Below are positions 13,989 to 21,470 of a stretch of 48,975 nt of DNA, piece after piece. Position numbers and translations under genes: made by a program. Position 1 is the first letter of the stretch. Every line of letters starts with the position of its first letter. The notes under the pieces were generated by a model that worked only from the letters and a program-made list of their open reading frames with translations, did no database searches and was not told the origin of the DNA. The DNA lies in contig MFSE01000021.1 of NCBI GenBank assembly GCA_001784805.1, positions 68,241 to 117,215 of the forward strand, written 5' to 3'. This stretch comes from Candidatus Moranbacteria bacterium RIFOXYA12_FULL_35_19 (GTDB lineage Bacteria > Patescibacteriota > Minisyncoccia > Moranbacterales > UBA2206).

Positions 13989-15887
13989 ATGTCTTTACGG
14001 GATATTAAGGAAAATTTATATAAAAAAGAAGCGCCGGAGAATTTGTCGGAGCATGAAATTAGCCAATATGATCCGACAGTGGCTAAAAACACTGGCGAAA
14101 TGGGCAAGGGGGCGGATGATTTGTGGGCAAAAAAAACCGGACTGGACAAAGTGGAAAAAAAAGCCATTAAAAAAGGTTTGATTATTTTGGCGATTGTCAT
14201 TGGAATAATCGTTGCAATGTCTGCCTACTGGATGATTAGACAGATGATGTTTCAAGCTGGCAACGCTACCATTTCCATTGTTGGACCATCACAAGCCAAT
14301 AGCGGAAAGCTTTTGACTTATGAAATAAATTATCAAAATGATAATCGCTTGAGTATAAAAAATGCAACTTTGAAAATAACTTATCCGGAAAATTTCAAGC
14401 CTTTGGAGGAAGCTGGTTTTCAAGTGGAAAATTTAACTTCCGGTAATTTCAATTTGGGGACAATCAACGGCAAAAGCCAAGGCAAAGTTATTCTAAATGG
14501 CAAAGCGTATAGTCCCAAGGGCGCGCTTATTTATTTGCGCGCGTCTTTGTCATACAATCCTTCCGGCTATTCCAGCCAGTTCCAAACTAATAGTCAAATA
14601 GGAGTGAATGTTATATCGGCGCCGATTACTTTGGAAATGTTGGCTCCACAAAATGCTTCAAATGGTGACGCGGTGGATTATCAAATAAATTATAGAAATG
14701 ACGGAGCAGAAATAATTAATAATTTAGTGATTGAAGCGAAATATCCAGATCAATTTACTTTCTCTTTGGCCAGTCCCAAAGCTTCTAATTATAATAACTC
14801 TTGGGATATTGGTAATCTTTCTGCGGGTCAAAGTGGAAAAATTGTCATCAGCGGAAATTTGGAAGGAGAAAGAGAAAATATCAAAAAAGTGGAAGCGAGT
14901 ATTGGAACTCGCGAAAAAGGAGAAATGATTGTATTTAATTCTGAAAGCGCGGAAACTAAAATAGTTTTCTCGCCTCTCGTTATTGCACAAGTGGTAAATG
15001 ATAAAAAAAATCTCAATGTTAATGCCGGCGATACTTTGAGATTTGAAATAAATTATAAAAATAACGGCAATCTTGGACTGCGTGATGTGATTATTACGGA
15101 AGAAATAGATAGTCCTGTTTTGGATTATTCCAGTTTGAAAATGGATGGCGGAAGTTTTGATATAGACAGCAAAACGATAACTTGGAAAGCTTCGGATATA
15201 AGAAGTTTGAAAAATTTGGGAGCTTCTCAAATGGGAAAAATATTTTTTTCTATCAGAGTCAAAGATATTTTACCAGTGGGCGAAGAAAAAGATAAGAATT
15301 TTGTGATAAAAACTGTGGCTAAAATTGACAGTCCAGATGTGCCGACGCCGATTTCTATGAATAAAATAATTTCCAGTAATGCCATCAATATGAAAGTTAA
15401 TTCTAAATTGGCAATAAGCGTCAAAGGTTATTATAGTGATCAAGCAATTCCAAATTCTGGTCCAGTTCCGCCAAAAGTCGGAGAGGAAACAACCTACACG
15501 ATTCATTGGAAAGTACTGAATGTTTCTAATGATATTTCTGGCGCTACTGTTTCGGCTATCTTACCGACCAATTCCCAAATGACAGGCAATATTTTTCCAC
15601 AAGATGCTAATTTGAAATATAACGAGAGGACTAACGCGGTTGTTTGGACTATTGGTAATGTCAATTCAGGTGCTGGACTTTTGTCGCCATCGCCAGAAAC
15701 AGCTTTTCAAATCAAAATTAAGCCATCGCCGGATCAAGCAGGTCGAGAAGTTGGACTGTTGGGCAAGACAGTTTTCTCCGCCAAAGATCTTTTTACTGAA
15801 GAAAATCTTTTAGTAGAAGCGAAAGAAAAAAATACTAATCTTTATGAGGATAGTTCTATAATTGGAAAAAATAAAGTGGTAAACTAA
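13989..15887 (+). CDS. Membrane-anchored protein with DUF11/CARDB-like beta repeats
   Basis: Single-pass membrane protein of 632 aa with a large extracytoplasmic part; function unknown. About 60 cytoplasmic residues precede one membrane segment (GLIILAIVIGIIVAMSAYWMI, about 60-80). At least four Ig-like repeats follow, each with the conserved-repeat (DUF11) pattern: LLTYEINYQNDNRLSIKNAT, AVDYQINYRNDGAEIINNLV, TLRFEINYKNNGNLGLRDVI and a more divergent TTYTIHWKVLNVSNDISGAT. Such proteins are adhesin- or scaffold-like in other bacteria. It has its own promoter and is followed by a long hairpin element. Confidence 0.75.
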   Translation: MSLRDIKENLYKKEAPENLSEHEISQYDPTVAKNTGEMGKGADDLWAKKTGLDKVEKKAIKKGLIILAIVIGIIVAMSAYWMIRQMMFQAGNATISIVGPSQANSGKLLTYEINYQNDNRLSIKNATLKITYPENFKPLEEAGFQVENLTSGNFNLGTINGKSQGKVILNGKAYSPKGALIYLRASLSYNPSGYSSQFQTNSQIGVNVISAPITLEMLAPQNASNGDAVDYQINYRNDGAEIINNLVIEAKYPDQFTFSLASPKASNYNNSWDIGNLSAGQSGKIVISGNLEGERENIKKVEASIGTREKGEMIVFNSESAETKIVFSPLVIAQVVNDKKNLNVNAGDTLRFEINYKNNGNLGLRDVIITEEIDSPVLDYSSLKMDGGSFDIDSKTITWKASDIRSLKNLGASQMGKIFFSIRVKDILPVGEEKDKNFVIKTVAKIDSPDVPTPISMNKIISSNAINMKVNSKLAISVKGYYSDQAIPNSGPVPPKVGEETTYTIHWKVLNVSNDISGATVSAILPTNSQMTGNIFPQDANLKYNERTNAVVWTIGNVNSGAGLLSPSPETAFQIKIKPSPDQAGREVGLLGKTVFSAKDLFTEENLLVEAKEKNTNLYEDSSIIGKNKVVN

Positions 15888-15894
15888 GAAGGGC

Positions 15895-16036
15895 GAGGAT
15901 TTGAGAAAAATATAAAAAAGAACTCGAAAGCGAATTTTCTTACCAAAATTTTTTTGACAGGCAACGGCGGAACAAAATAATTTTGGAGAAAATGCGCTTT
16001 CTCAAACAGTACTTTTTATATTTTTCTCAAATCCTC
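15895..16036. repeat. Long hairpin element (~142 bp)
   Basis: GAGGATTTGAGAAAAATATA (15895) and TATATTTTTCTCAAATCCTC (16017-16036) are exact complements. Inside, GAAAGCGAATTTTCT...CCAAAATT pairs with AATTTTGGAGAAAATGCGCTTTC. The loop is about 16 nt around ACAGGCAACGGCGGAA. No ORF. It ends 20 bases before tgt. Confidence 0.8.
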
Positions 16037-16055
16037 TTAAATATATAAAAGAAAA

Positions 16056-17192
16056 ATGTTTGAAATAATTTCAAAAAACCCAAACAGTCGATGTGGAATA
16101 ATTCGGACTAAAAACGGAGAAATTAAAACTCCGTTTTTTATGCCAGATGCTACGCGCGGATTCGTGCGATCGATTGACAATGGAATATTGGAAAAAGAAA
16201 TAGGTTTGGAAGCAATTCTCATTAACACTTATCATTTGTTTTTGAATCCTGGAATGGAAACAATAAAAAAAGCAGGAGGAGCGCATAAATTTATGAATTG
16301 GACAAAGCCCTTACTTTCGGATTCCGGTGGGTATCAAGTTTTTTCCTTGATTCATAAAAATCCGCGCTTGGGAAAAATTACCGAGGACGAAGTTATTTTT
16401 CGTTCGCCGATTGATGGATCGAAACATATTTTGACGCCAGAAAAAGCTATTCAAATTCAATTTGATTTAGGGGTGGATATGATGGTGTGCTTGGATGATC
16501 CGCCGCCTAATGATTATCCAAAAGAAAAAATAGCGCAGGCGGTTTCGCGGACAATTCGCTGGGCGAATCGTTGTAAAAAAGAATATGAAAAACAAATTGA
16601 AAAAAGAAAAGTATCCAAGGCAGATAGACCGTTGATTTTTGGTGTTATTCAGGGTGGAGAGTATTTGGATTTGCGAAAACATTGCACGCAGGAGTTGGTG
16701 AAAATTGGATTTGATGGCTATGGTTTTGGGGCCCGTCACATTGATAGCGAGGGAAATTTTATGGAAGAAGTGGTGCGAGAAACTGCCAAATTTATTCCAG
16801 AAAAGGCACTTCGTTTTGCTTTGGGAGTGGGTACGCCGGAGGATATCGTCAAATGTTTTTCCTATGGTTGGGATATGTTTGATTGCGTGATTCCCACGAG
16901 AGAAGGAAGACATGGCCGTTTGTTTTTACGAAAAAATACCCCCTCTCCTTTACAAGGAGAGGGTTGGGGTGAGGTGGATTTTTACGAAACAATTAATATC
17001 AATAACGGAAAATACAAAGATGATTTTTCACGTGTTGACGAGCATTGCGATTGCGTGCTATGTAAAAACCATACGCGCGCCTATTTACATCACCTTTTTG
17101 CTTCCAAAGAAATGCTCGGAATGAGACTCGCTGCGATTCATAACTTGAAGTTTTATGCGGATCTTATGAAATCTTTACGAATTACGAATTAA
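16056..17192 (+). CDS. tgt: Queuine/preQ1 tRNA-ribosyltransferase
   Basis: Exchanges guanine 34 of GUN-anticodon tRNAs for preQ1 (bacterial substrate) in queuosine biosynthesis. The 378 residues show the nucleophile region SDSGGYQVFS, the substrate loop GVIQGGEYLDLRKHC, the second catalytic Asp in WDMFDCVIPTREGRHG, and the zinc site CDCVLCKNHTRAYLHHL. Length is normal. A palindromic repeat is inserted in frame after GRLFLRKN. The last residues and stop (LRITN) are encoded by a TACNAA repeat, so the natural C-terminus has been overwritten. No other queuosine gene is in the window. Confidence 0.93.
   Translation: MFEIISKNPNSRCGIIRTKNGEIKTPFFMPDATRGFVRSIDNGILEKEIGLEAILINTYHLFLNPGMETIKKAGGAHKFMNWTKPLLSDSGGYQVFSLIHKNPRLGKITEDEVIFRSPIDGSKHILTPEKAIQIQFDLGVDMMVCLDDPPPNDYPKEKIAQAVSRTIRWANRCKKEYEKQIEKRKVSKADRPLIFGVIQGGEYLDLRKHCTQELVKIGFDGYGFGARHIDSEGNFMEEVVRETAKFIPEKALRFALGVGTPEDIVKCFSYGWDMFDCVIPTREGRHGRLFLRKNTPSPLQGEGWGEVDFYETININNGKYKDDFSRVDEHCDCVLCKNHTRAYLHHLFASKEMLGMRLAAIHNLKFYADLMKSLRITN
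16939..16974. repeat. Palindromic repeat in frame in tgt
   Basis: CCCTCTCCTTTACAAGGAGAGGG with flanking CCCC...GGGGTGAGG is translated as TPSPLQGEGWGEV. It is the same core as the second hairpin of the ileS insert. Confidence 0.85.
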
Positions 17193-17218
17193 GTACAAAT
17201 ATACTAATGTACGAATAA
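17175..17218. repeat. TACNAA repeat arm forming the tgt 3' end
   Basis: TTACGAATTACGAATTAAGT and onward to ...GTACGAATAA matches the left arm of the other elements; it supplies the tgt stop codon (17190-17192). No complementary right arm is visible nearby. Confidence 0.65.
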
Positions 17219-17224
17219 TTTTTT

Positions 17225-17296
17225 ATGAGTAATAAAAAAGTCGAATTGCTTGCGCCGGCGGGCTTGCCTCGCCAAAGCCGTAATTTAGAAGTATAA
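17225..17296 (+). pseudogene. Truncated duplicate of the U32 gene 5' end
   Basis: A 23-codon ORF reads MSNKKVELLAPAGLPRQSRN and stops. Its first half repeats the start of the next gene (NKSIELLAPAGS). Similarity breaks exactly where a CGGGCTTGCCTCGCC-type repeat begins. I read it as a remnant of a duplication cut by a repeat insertion. Confidence 0.6.
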
Positions 17297-17307
17297 GCTT
17301 TAAATTA

Positions 17308-18636
17308 ATGAAAAATAATATTAAAAAAAATAAATCTATCGAACTCCTCGCGCCGGCGGGAAGTCTTGAGAAAATGAAATATGCCTTTGCTTATGGCGCG
17401 GACGCAGTGTATTTTGGCGTGCCGGATTTTTCACTACGAGTGCGGATTAATAAATTTAGCGAGCAGGATATTTTGGAAGCAGTCGATTATGCTCATAAAC
17501 TTGGCAAGAAAATTTATGTGACGCTTAACATTTATGCACATAATAGTCATTTGGAAAAAATCGAAAAGCATTTAAAATTTCTTAAAAAAATAAAAATTGA
17601 TGGAATTATCGCCAGTGATCCTGGGATAATAAATCTGATAAAAAAATATTTGCCCAAGGTGGATATTCATCTTTCTACGCAAGCCAACGCGACTAATTTT
17701 GAAGCGGTGAAATTTTGGAAAAGTTTGGGAGTGAAAAGAATAATTTTAGCGCGGGAAGTGACGCTCAAAGAGATTGAAGAAATTGCCAAAAAAGTGAAAG
17801 GGATTGAGTTGGAATATTTTGTTCACGGTGCCATGTGCATGAGCTATTCTGGCCGATGCATTCTTTCCAAATGGATGAATGGTAAAAGCGCGAATCTGGG
17901 GGATTGCACGCAACCGTGTCGCTGGGGATTCTCTACGAATTACGAATTAAGTACGAATGTACGAATAGGAAAAGAAGAAATTAAAAAGATGACGATTATT
18001 GATAATCAGAAAAGATATGAAATGAATGTTGAGGAGGATCGGCAGGGGACATATTTTTTCAATAGTTATGATCTGAATCTGATTTCGCATTTGGAAGAAT
18101 TGATAAAGGCGGGGATAAGTTCCATGAAAATTGAAGGAAGGGCGAAAAGTGTTTATTATGTCGCAGTGGTGACGAGAGCGTATCGAAAAGTAATTGATGC
18201 AATTGTAGAGACGAATTGCAATGCGTCTGTACGAAAAATAATTTTGGAGCAAAAAAAAGAATTGGATAATTTAGTGCATCGCGGATATTCCACGGGTTTT
18301 CTTTTGGGACAAGAACCAGCACATAATTTTTCCGGAAAACTTTTTGGTGGGGAAGTTGAGTTTGTCGGGGAGACGAGAGGGGTGGAAGGAAAATTAAATA
18401 TTATGAAAATTCATAATGCGGTTTTGAAAAATGACAAAATTGAAGCAATTACGCCGGAAAAAAATATTTCAGTTAAAATCAAAAAAATATTTAACGACCA
18501 GAAAAAAGAAATCTCCGAAGCCCACGGCGGACACAAGAAATTATATTATTTTGAATTCGACAAAGTTTTGCCGGAGGGAAGTTTGATAAGACGAAAATTA
18601 TTAGGACAAGATGCGAAGCAAGGTTCGGCCGAATAA
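17308..18636 (+). CDS. Peptidase U32 family protein (RNA hydroxylase type)
   Basis: U32-family protein, 442 aa. Members of this group once called proteases include the RNA hydroxylases TrhP and RlhA, and this one is probably of that kind; the substrate cannot be decided. It begins KSIELLAPAGSLEKMKYAFA, contains GADAVYFGVPDFSLR, and carries the family signature EYFVHGAMCMSYSGRCILS followed by GDCTQPCRW (cysteines expected for an iron-sulfur cluster). Right after that, the repeat-encoded STNYELSTNVRIG interrupts the usual sequence in frame. The 3' end overlaps the convergent flavoprotein gene by 36 bases. Confidence 0.85.
   Translation: MKNNIKKNKSIELLAPAGSLEKMKYAFAYGADAVYFGVPDFSLRVRINKFSEQDILEAVDYAHKLGKKIYVTLNIYAHNSHLEKIEKHLKFLKKIKIDGIIASDPGIINLIKKYLPKVDIHLSTQANATNFEAVKFWKSLGVKRIILAREVTLKEIEEIAKKVKGIELEYFVHGAMCMSYSGRCILSKWMNGKSANLGDCTQPCRWGFSTNYELSTNVRIGKEEIKKMTIIDNQKRYEMNVEEDRQGTYFFNSYDLNLISHLEELIKAGISSMKIEGRAKSVYYVAVVTRAYRKVIDAIVETNCNASVRKIILEQKKELDNLVHRGYSTGFLLGQEPAHNFSGKLFGGEVEFVGETRGVEGKLNIMKIHNAVLKNDKIEAITPEKNISVKIKKIFNDQKKEISEAHGGHKKLYYFEFDKVLPEGSLIRRKLLGQDAKQGSAE
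17933..17968. repeat. TACNAA repeat arm in frame in the U32 gene
   Basis: CTACGAATTACGAATTAAGT then ACGAATGTACGAATAG is almost identical to the arm at 17175, about 750 bases upstream, and is translated as NYELSTNVRIG without a stop. Confidence 0.7.
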
Positions 18637-19626
18637 TTTTATGCGGACAAGAAGGGTGATGGCATCGAAAACAATATTTCTAAAAAACCAAGAACAGATG
18701 ATGAGAAACGCCATTATTTCATGAACTCTTTTTTCTCGAATGGTGGCATAAGTTTTTTTCGGACGATGTTTTTTATCAAGAATTATTTTAGCGATGTCTT
18801 CTCCAGAAACAAGGGCTTGATAAATGCCTTCGCCGGTGTAGCCGTCGGCGATGCCGGCGGCGTCTCCGGAGAGAAAAATATTTCCAAAACGGAAACCGCG
18901 ATAGTCGCAGTTTATGAGAAAGGCTTCGCGGACGGAATTTTTAAGGTCAATGTTTTTTTCTTTAGCCCATTTTTCAAATTTCTGTTGGGCTTTCAGGGGC
19001 GAGAAAATTTTTTGCGGATAGCCATAACCAATCGAGACATAATCTTTGTGGGGAAAAATCCAAGCATACCAAGCTTTGAAAAATTCAGAGCGCATAAAAA
19101 TTTCAAAGTCATTGAAATTTCCACGGGGAATTTTGTATTGGATTGCTATGCCGGCTAAACGAGTTTTTATTTTGAGATGTCGGCGAACAATGGAATTTGA
19201 TCCGTCGGCACCGATGAGATAGTTGAATTTTATCTTTTCATTTTCTTTGGTGACAACAAAATCTTTTTCAATTCGGATGATATGCGTTTCTGTGCGGACA
19301 TCGACAAACTGGCGATTTATTTTTTCCAATTGCCACTGGCCCAATTTTTTTCGATCCACCGTGTAGAAAAAATTTTCAGCAAATTTTATGGTTGAACGAA
19401 AATGGGGAGAATTGAAAACAATTTCATTATATTTATGATCAATAATTCCTTCTGGCAAATTGAGATAGCGAACACTTTTTCGCGTGAGGCCCCCCGCGCA
19501 AATTTTCGGACCAATCTCGGCGTTTTTTTCCAAAAGTAAAACTCTTCTTCCGGCATCGCCCAAAATCTTGGCGGCGTTTAGTCCGGCCGGTCCCGCGCCG
19601 ATGATAATTATATCGTATGATTCCAT
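18601..19626 (-). CDS. Geranylgeranyl-reductase family FAD oxidoreductase
   Basis: Predicted FAD-dependent enzyme of the geranylgeranyl reductase family, which reduces isoprenoid chains or acts as a related lipid oxidoreductase; the substrate is unknown. It starts with the dinucleotide fold MESYDIIIIGAGPAGLNAAK, then the family-typical ICAGGLTRKS and GADGSNSIVRR. The FAD-contacting GDAAGIADGYTGEGIYQAL follows at about residues 270-288. I start at the ATG encoding MESYDI (19626) rather than the track's 19647, because family members begin just before the Rossmann strand. A TATAAT box lies 26 bases upstream on this strand. The C-terminus overlaps the U32 gene tail to tail. Confidence 0.83.
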   Translation of the reverse strand: MESYDIIIIGAGPAGLNAAKILGDAGRRVLLLEKNAEIGPKICAGGLTRKSVRYLNLPEGIIDHKYNEIVFNSPHFRSTIKFAENFFYTVDRKKLGQWQLEKINRQFVDVRTETHIIRIEKDFVVTKENEKIKFNYLIGADGSNSIVRRHLKIKTRLAGIAIQYKIPRGNFNDFEIFMRSEFFKAWYAWIFPHKDYVSIGYGYPQKIFSPLKAQQKFEKWAKEKNIDLKNSVREAFLINCDYRGFRFGNIFLSGDAAGIADGYTGEGIYQALVSGEDIAKIILDKKHRPKKTYATIREKRVHEIMAFLIICSWFFRNIVFDAITLLVRIKLFGRTLLRILS

Positions 19627-19651
19627 AGGATTATTTAAAAATATCATTTAT

Positions 19652-19657
19652 ATTATA
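19652..19657 (-). promoter_or_regulatory. Candidate -10 box of the flavoprotein gene
   Basis: On the minus strand this reads TATAAT, 26 bases before the ATG. The matching -35 region is poor (TTTTTA-like), so only the -10 is called. Confidence 0.4.
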
Positions 19658-19714
19658 GCGGTAAATTTGGAAAATAAAAAGCCTTGGGCTTGACTAATTT
19701 TAAGTTAGTTGCTT

Positions 19715-19858
19715 TTATTAAGTTCAGAGCGCTGTACCGTCGAAAGTGTCGCCAAGGGCGATGCTAGGGTGTTGCTCTGCACCCACAAAATAGTGCCATT
19801 TTTATGGCACTTTCTCTCCCTCGCCGGCTAGGACCTCGATCCTTAGCCGGCTTTTTTC
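19715..19858 (+). ncRNA. Predicted structured RNA with terminator
   Basis: This gene-free stretch holds successive hairpins: TCGCCAAGGGCGA, GGGTGTTGCTCTGCACCC and AGTGCCATTTTTATGGCACT (perfect 8-bp stem). It ends in a strong terminator (GCCGGCTAGG...CCTTAGCCGGC plus TTTTTT). TTGACT-17-TTTTAT at 19690-19718 could be its promoter. There is no good ORF and I do not recognise the family; tmRNA, SRP RNA and RNase P signatures were looked for and not found. Confidence 0.45.
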
Positions 19859-19910
19859 TTCATTTAAGCCTAAAAAACAGCATTTTTCAATTTTATCGAT
19901 AAACTTTTCA
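19834..19910. repeat. Direct repeat copy 1 (terminator plus ~50 bp)
   Basis: CTCGATCCTTAGCCGGC through AAGCCTAAAAAACAG and TTTTATCGATAAACTTTT recurs with few changes at 20523-20601. The two copies flank the gene at 20011. Confidence 0.8.
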
Positions 19911-19928
19911 GGCTCGATGGTCGTAGGT

Positions 19929-19957
19929 TTGACTTTTTAATAAAAATATGCTATACT
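19929..19957 (+). promoter_or_regulatory. Promoter of the 20011 gene
   Basis: TTGACT (19929-19934), 17-base spacer, TATACT (19952-19957), about 50 bases before the ATG. Confidence 0.7.
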
Positions 19958-20010
19958 AATTTGTCAGAATAATATAGGTTTTCCTTAACAATAAAATAAA
20001 GGAATAAAGA

Positions 20011-20502
20011 ATGAAAAAAATATTATCTGTAATAATTATTGCAAGTTTATGTTTATGTGGAAACATAAATAATGTAAATGCTGGAGACCATGGGGATCCT
20101 GTTGAAATTCCCCTTTGGTGGTATATTCCAGTTGTAATAATTGGACTACCAGCGGTAATATTAAATTTGCCAGGGGATTTATTTGAATGGATCCATGATC
20201 ATAATCCAGACTTCTTTTATGAAAAAGAAGAAGTCTGCATCAGATTTTATTTTTCGCTTGATAGTAAGGCGAAAAAAAATCTGATAGAAGTAGTTGAAAA
20301 AGAAGGGTGGATAAGGCTTAGAAGAGGTTACTATCCTTATCCAAGCGAAGATAAAAAAATTATTTTGTTTTTTCAAAAATATTCTGGTAATTTTACCCTA
20401 GAGGTACAAACCGGGGGAGATATATTTTTGATTAACAAAGATATCCCCCAGGAGGATGCTGGGAGATATTTGAAAGAATTTTTACATAAAAATTGCCCTT
20501 GA
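20011..20502 (+). CDS. Exported or lipid-anchored protein of unknown function
   Basis: Unrecognised 163-aa protein. The N-terminus MKKILSVIIIASLCLCGNIN is a signal peptide; SLCLCG could be a degenerate lipobox. After mature residues GDHGDPVEIP a second hydrophobic segment (WWYIPVVIIGLPAVILNLPG) appears, then a charged C-terminal domain with paired cysteines (CIRF and the final KNCP). An AAGGA lies about 8 bases before the ATG. It has its own promoter and terminator and is enclosed by a ~78-bp direct repeat, suggesting insertion or duplication as a unit. Confidence 0.55.
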   Translation: MKKILSVIIIASLCLCGNINNVNAGDHGDPVEIPLWWYIPVVIIGLPAVILNLPGDLFEWIHDHNPDFFYEKEEVCIRFYFSLDSKAKKNLIEVVEKEGWIRLRRGYYPYPSEDKKIILFFQKYSGNFTLEVQTGGDIFLINKDIPQEDAGRYLKEFLHKNCP

Positions 20503-20508
20503 ATGGGC

Positions 20509-20550
20509 TGCCGACATAAGGATCTCGATCCTTAAGCCGGCATTTTTTTC
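20509..20550 (+). terminator. Intrinsic terminator of the 20011 gene
   Basis: TGCCGACATAAGGATCTCGATCCTTAAGCCGGCA hairpin followed by seven T; it is the second copy of the terminator at 19823-19858. Confidence 0.8.
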
Positions 20551-20601
20551 TTTATTTAAGCCTAAAAAACAGAATTTTTCAATTTTATCGATAAACTTTT
20601 T
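20523..20601. repeat. Direct repeat copy 2
   Basis: About 90% identical to 19834-19910, including AAGCCTAAAAAACAG and TTTTATCGATAAACTTTT. Confidence 0.8.
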
Positions 20602-20611
20602 TACTTAGTGA

Positions 20612-20651
20612 TGAACAAATATTTGCGGTCGCAAGAATTTGTTGATATAAT
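20612..20651 (+). promoter_or_regulatory. Palindromic operator candidate over the PaaX-like gene promoter
   Basis: TGAACAAATATTTGC-GGTC-GCAAGAATTTGTTGA is an imperfect palindrome (12 of 15 positions pair). It contains TTGCGG as a -35 box (20623-20628), a 17-base spacer and then TATAAT (20646-20651). A second copy with the same internal TTGCGG stands at 21397 upstream of the next gene, which supports a shared regulator. The 20652-20757 leader holds only AT-rich CTAATA/CTAACA repeats. Confidence 0.55.
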
Positions 20652-20757
20652 ATATTTGTAAATTTATATTGCTAATTGCTAACATCTAACATCTAATATT
20701 TAATATCTAGCACCTAATAGTTAGTATTTAATCTAATCTAATTTAAGTAAAATAAAA

Positions 20758-21327
20758 ATGGATAGGGAAAATAAAAATCTAACAAAAAAAATTATTTTAG
20801 GAGTGCTTTTGGCTGGCGGGATAATTGTCGCTTCTACTAACCCAAAATTTGGTCAGAAAATTATTCCAGAGATAATAAAGTTGATAAAATATAAATATAA
20901 AAACAAAAAAGAAAAAAATAAAATTTCAAGTATATTTTATCGTTTGAAAAAGAATAATTTAATAGATGTTGAATTTAGGAGTAAGCAAATTTTCGTATCA
21001 TTAACCGAAGAAGGTAAGAAAAAAGCCGGCAAATATCAAATAGACAATTTAGAAATTAAGAAGGATAAAGAATGGGATAAAAAGTGGAGAGTTTTGATTT
21101 TTGATGTTAAGGAAAAAGATAAATCAAAAAGAGAGGCGCTTCGCGGGAAAATTATTGAGCTGGGACTTTACCAATTGCAAAGAAGTGTTTGGGTTTGTCC
21201 TTATAATTTTTTACGAGAAATAGAGATATTGCGGGGTTTTTTTGGATTCAATAAAGATGAAATGAAAGTTATAACGGCAAGTGAAATAGAAAATGATGAA
21301 AAAATAAAAATATTTTTTGGCTTGTAA
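20758..21327 (+). CDS. PaaX-C/Cas2-like domain protein, probable transcription regulator
   Basis: 189-aa protein: an N-terminal hydrophobic stretch (IILGVLLAGGIIVAST), a winged-helix-like middle (KNKISSIFYRLKKNNLIDVE with a SLTEEGKKKA wing), and a C-terminal ferredoxin-like domain shared by PaaX regulators and Cas2. That last domain is recognised by WDKKWRVLIFDVKEKDK and the YQLQRSVWVCPYN segment. There are no cas genes or CRISPR nearby, so a Cas2 role is unlikely. The palindrome over its own promoter and over the next gene's suggests autoregulation and control of that gene. Membrane association through the N-terminus is possible. Confidence 0.72.
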   Translation: MDRENKNLTKKIILGVLLAGGIIVASTNPKFGQKIIPEIIKLIKYKYKNKKEKNKISSIFYRLKKNNLIDVEFRSKQIFVSLTEEGKKKAGKYQIDNLEIKKDKEWDKKWRVLIFDVKEKDKSKREALRGKIIELGLYQLQRSVWVCPYNFLREIEILRGFFGFNKDEMKVITASEIENDEKIKIFFGL

Positions 21328-21396
21328 TTATGAGTAATAAGACTTATTATAGGATACAGTGGGGTAGTAATAAATAAAGAGCAGGATTTTTTATTA

Positions 21397-21436
21397 TGAA
21401 CAAAAAATTGCGGTCGCAAGAAATTGTTCATAGTTA
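21397..21436 (+). promoter_or_regulatory. Second copy of the palindromic operator candidate
   Basis: TGAACAAAAAATTGC-GGTC-GCAAGAAATTGTTCA (11 of 15 positions pair); TTGCGG again lies 17 bases before a weak -10 (TAGTTA). The conserved core TTGCGGTCGCAAGAA is identical in the two copies. Confidence 0.5.
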
Positions 21437-21470
21437 GTTTTATAAAAAATAATTTTTTAAAAATAATATT

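Noticed and set aside
20758-21327. PaaX-C/Cas2-like protein read as CRISPR Cas2
   Set aside because: No cas1, no other cas gene and no repeat-spacer array in the window; the N-terminal winged-helix-like part fits a regulator better.
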